Translations under genes and position numbers: made by a program | Shown: one piece after another, positions 63,105-64,000 of the stretch | Layout of the letters: each line of letters starts with the position of its first letter | How positions within the stretch are numbered: position 1 is the first letter of the stretch | Notes under the pieces: generated by a model | The model's input: the letters and a program-made list of their open reading frames with translations, nothing else | What the model was told of the DNA's origin: nothing | Databases searched by the model: none | Assembly (NCBI GenBank): GCA_026874595.1 | Contig: CM049308.1 | Location: 40,162,527-40,226,526, forward strand | Origin: Sipunculus nudus | Taxonomy: Eukaryota; Annelida; Sipuncula; Golfingiida; Sipunculidae | DNA: 64,000 nt | Reading direction: 5' to 3'

Positions 63105-63462
63105 ATCTGCATTCTAAGGAATGCTAGCTTCTGTCATGTTTGGGGGTCCCTATTGTGGGATGTTCTCAAAACTGTATGCATTCAATTATTCAGCCATATT
63201 CTAGGTTTATTCATGCATAAGCGACTGTACATTTGTGAATATTCCTTGATGACATTTCTGAATCCAAATCATGTGCTGGATCCACACCAACATCTAATCA
63301 ATTCTTCATTGGCCCATTCCTGAAAGTTTTATGAAATTCCATTCATGATTGCGCAAGTTATGTTGTAAATGAGCATTCACAAATGTTGTGAACAAGCATA
63401 CACACAAACAAACACACACAGACAGATTAGGATGAACGCATACTCTCCTGGTGGAGGGTAAA
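63105..63462 (+). repeat. dispersed repeat family S, copy 6 (most complete)
   Basis: Begins AATCTGCATTCTAAGGAATG, continues GTCATGTTTGGGGGTCCCTA, then the TTCATGCATAAGCGACTG core, a CACACAAACAAACACACACA run and CATACTCTCCTGGTGGAGG. Spans about 360 bp with both ends shared with the copy at 16690. Confidence 0.68.
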
Positions 63463-64000
63463 GAAATCAGTATAATCAGAACCAGCATATTGCCTGCAGT
63501 ACTTGATTGCAGCTAAGTCATGAACTTTTTGGTGGATGTTATATTCTGCAGTCTCACAGCATATGTACAGAGTACAAGTTGCAGCATCATATATCGCAGC
63601 AGATTTTTCTGTATTATCACATATGCTTCATGATACCAGCAGATGTAAAAACAAACGTTCTTTATTCTCTTAAGCTGTAAATCACTGGCTTCTCTCTAAT
63701 TTGAATGTATCTAAACCCATGTTCCAATGGTATACTTAAATGAGATTAAAATAATGTTAATACTTCTTGATTGGGTACATGCAGCTCTGCCAGTGTCAAA
63801 TGTGTTAAAGAAATGTTGTTATATAAAAAGAATCAGACATAAAAAAGACAGGTATGAATTCAAGTGATGTGGTGATTAAAATAATTCCTGGATCAGCTGC
63901 ATGAGTGATTTTATTTGTTTTAATTCAAACTATCATGCTGTTGACGTGACAGTTGTATGTCAGAAATTGGTTCACGTCTTGTCACTAGGTAGCACTTGTG

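Larger units (their letters stand above)
60232..64000. other. 3' UTR of PPP1R37 and downstream flank
   Basis: The transcript end is not clear. Candidate AATAAA hexamers occur (near 62619 and 63089), but none has a distinctive downstream element. Repeats: a 74-bp tandem duplication at 61761-61908, a TA-flanked MITE at 61887-62311, and dispersed repeat S at 63105-63462. No further gene is recognised on either strand. Confidence 0.5.

Overview
The window is AT-rich, intron-heavy animal DNA, most likely from a mollusc and probably a bivalve. The host gene is an animal-type phosphatase regulator. The repeats (GTCC-cored rolling-circle-like elements, L1/Tx1-like LINEs, a DIRS-like element, TA-flanked MITEs) resemble those of bivalve genomes as I recall them. 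Species cannot be read from the sequence, and no bacterial, CRISPR, rRNA or canonical tRNA gene was seen.

One host gene fills the window on the + strand: the orthologue of PPP1R37 (LRRC68), a leucine-rich-repeat regulatory subunit of protein phosphatase 1. Twelve coding exons lie at 12536-12633, 20947-20992, 32876-32976, 33377-33496, 45074-45224, 46503-46648, 48792-48917, 54106-54247, 56773-56939, 57324-58476, 59246-59323 and 60209-60231. All junctions are GT-AG and in phase, and together they give a continuous 783-residue frame ending in TAG. The N-terminal exon, which should carry the PP1-docking KVSF-type motif, was not found and probably lies upstream. A possible 66-bp in-frame cassette exon sits at 1788-1853.

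Region by region: 1-12535 is 5' flank or first intron with degraded repeats (a GGATCC-ended MITE, GTCC-cored elements). Intron 1 (12634-20946) holds a decayed DIRS-like retrotransposon with inverted terminal repeats and an internal complementary region. Intron 2 (20993-32875) is packed with four Helentron-like non-autonomous elements. It also holds a fossil tandem array of the 5' part of exon 3, into which a 5'-truncated LINE with an intact 3' reading frame has inserted. Intron 4 (33497-45073) holds a long decayed antisense L1-like element, itself carrying a 1.3-kb TA-flanked DNA transposon, beside a MITE and a rolling-circle-like element. Introns 5-8 hold SINE-like repeats, a 43/45-bp minisatellite, further Helentron-like copies (one antisense), and a 25-bp minisatellite next to exon 9. 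The 3' flank (60232-64000) holds a small MITE and a dispersed repeat.

The most interesting structure is in the repeats. Several unrelated element families share one architecture: a short 5' arm, a GTCC-rich core, tandem inner units, the inverted 5' arm again, a perfect hairpin, then CTAG or CTTG followed by T. That matches Helentron-type non-autonomous elements (HINEs). I found no gene cluster suggesting a new enzymatic system.
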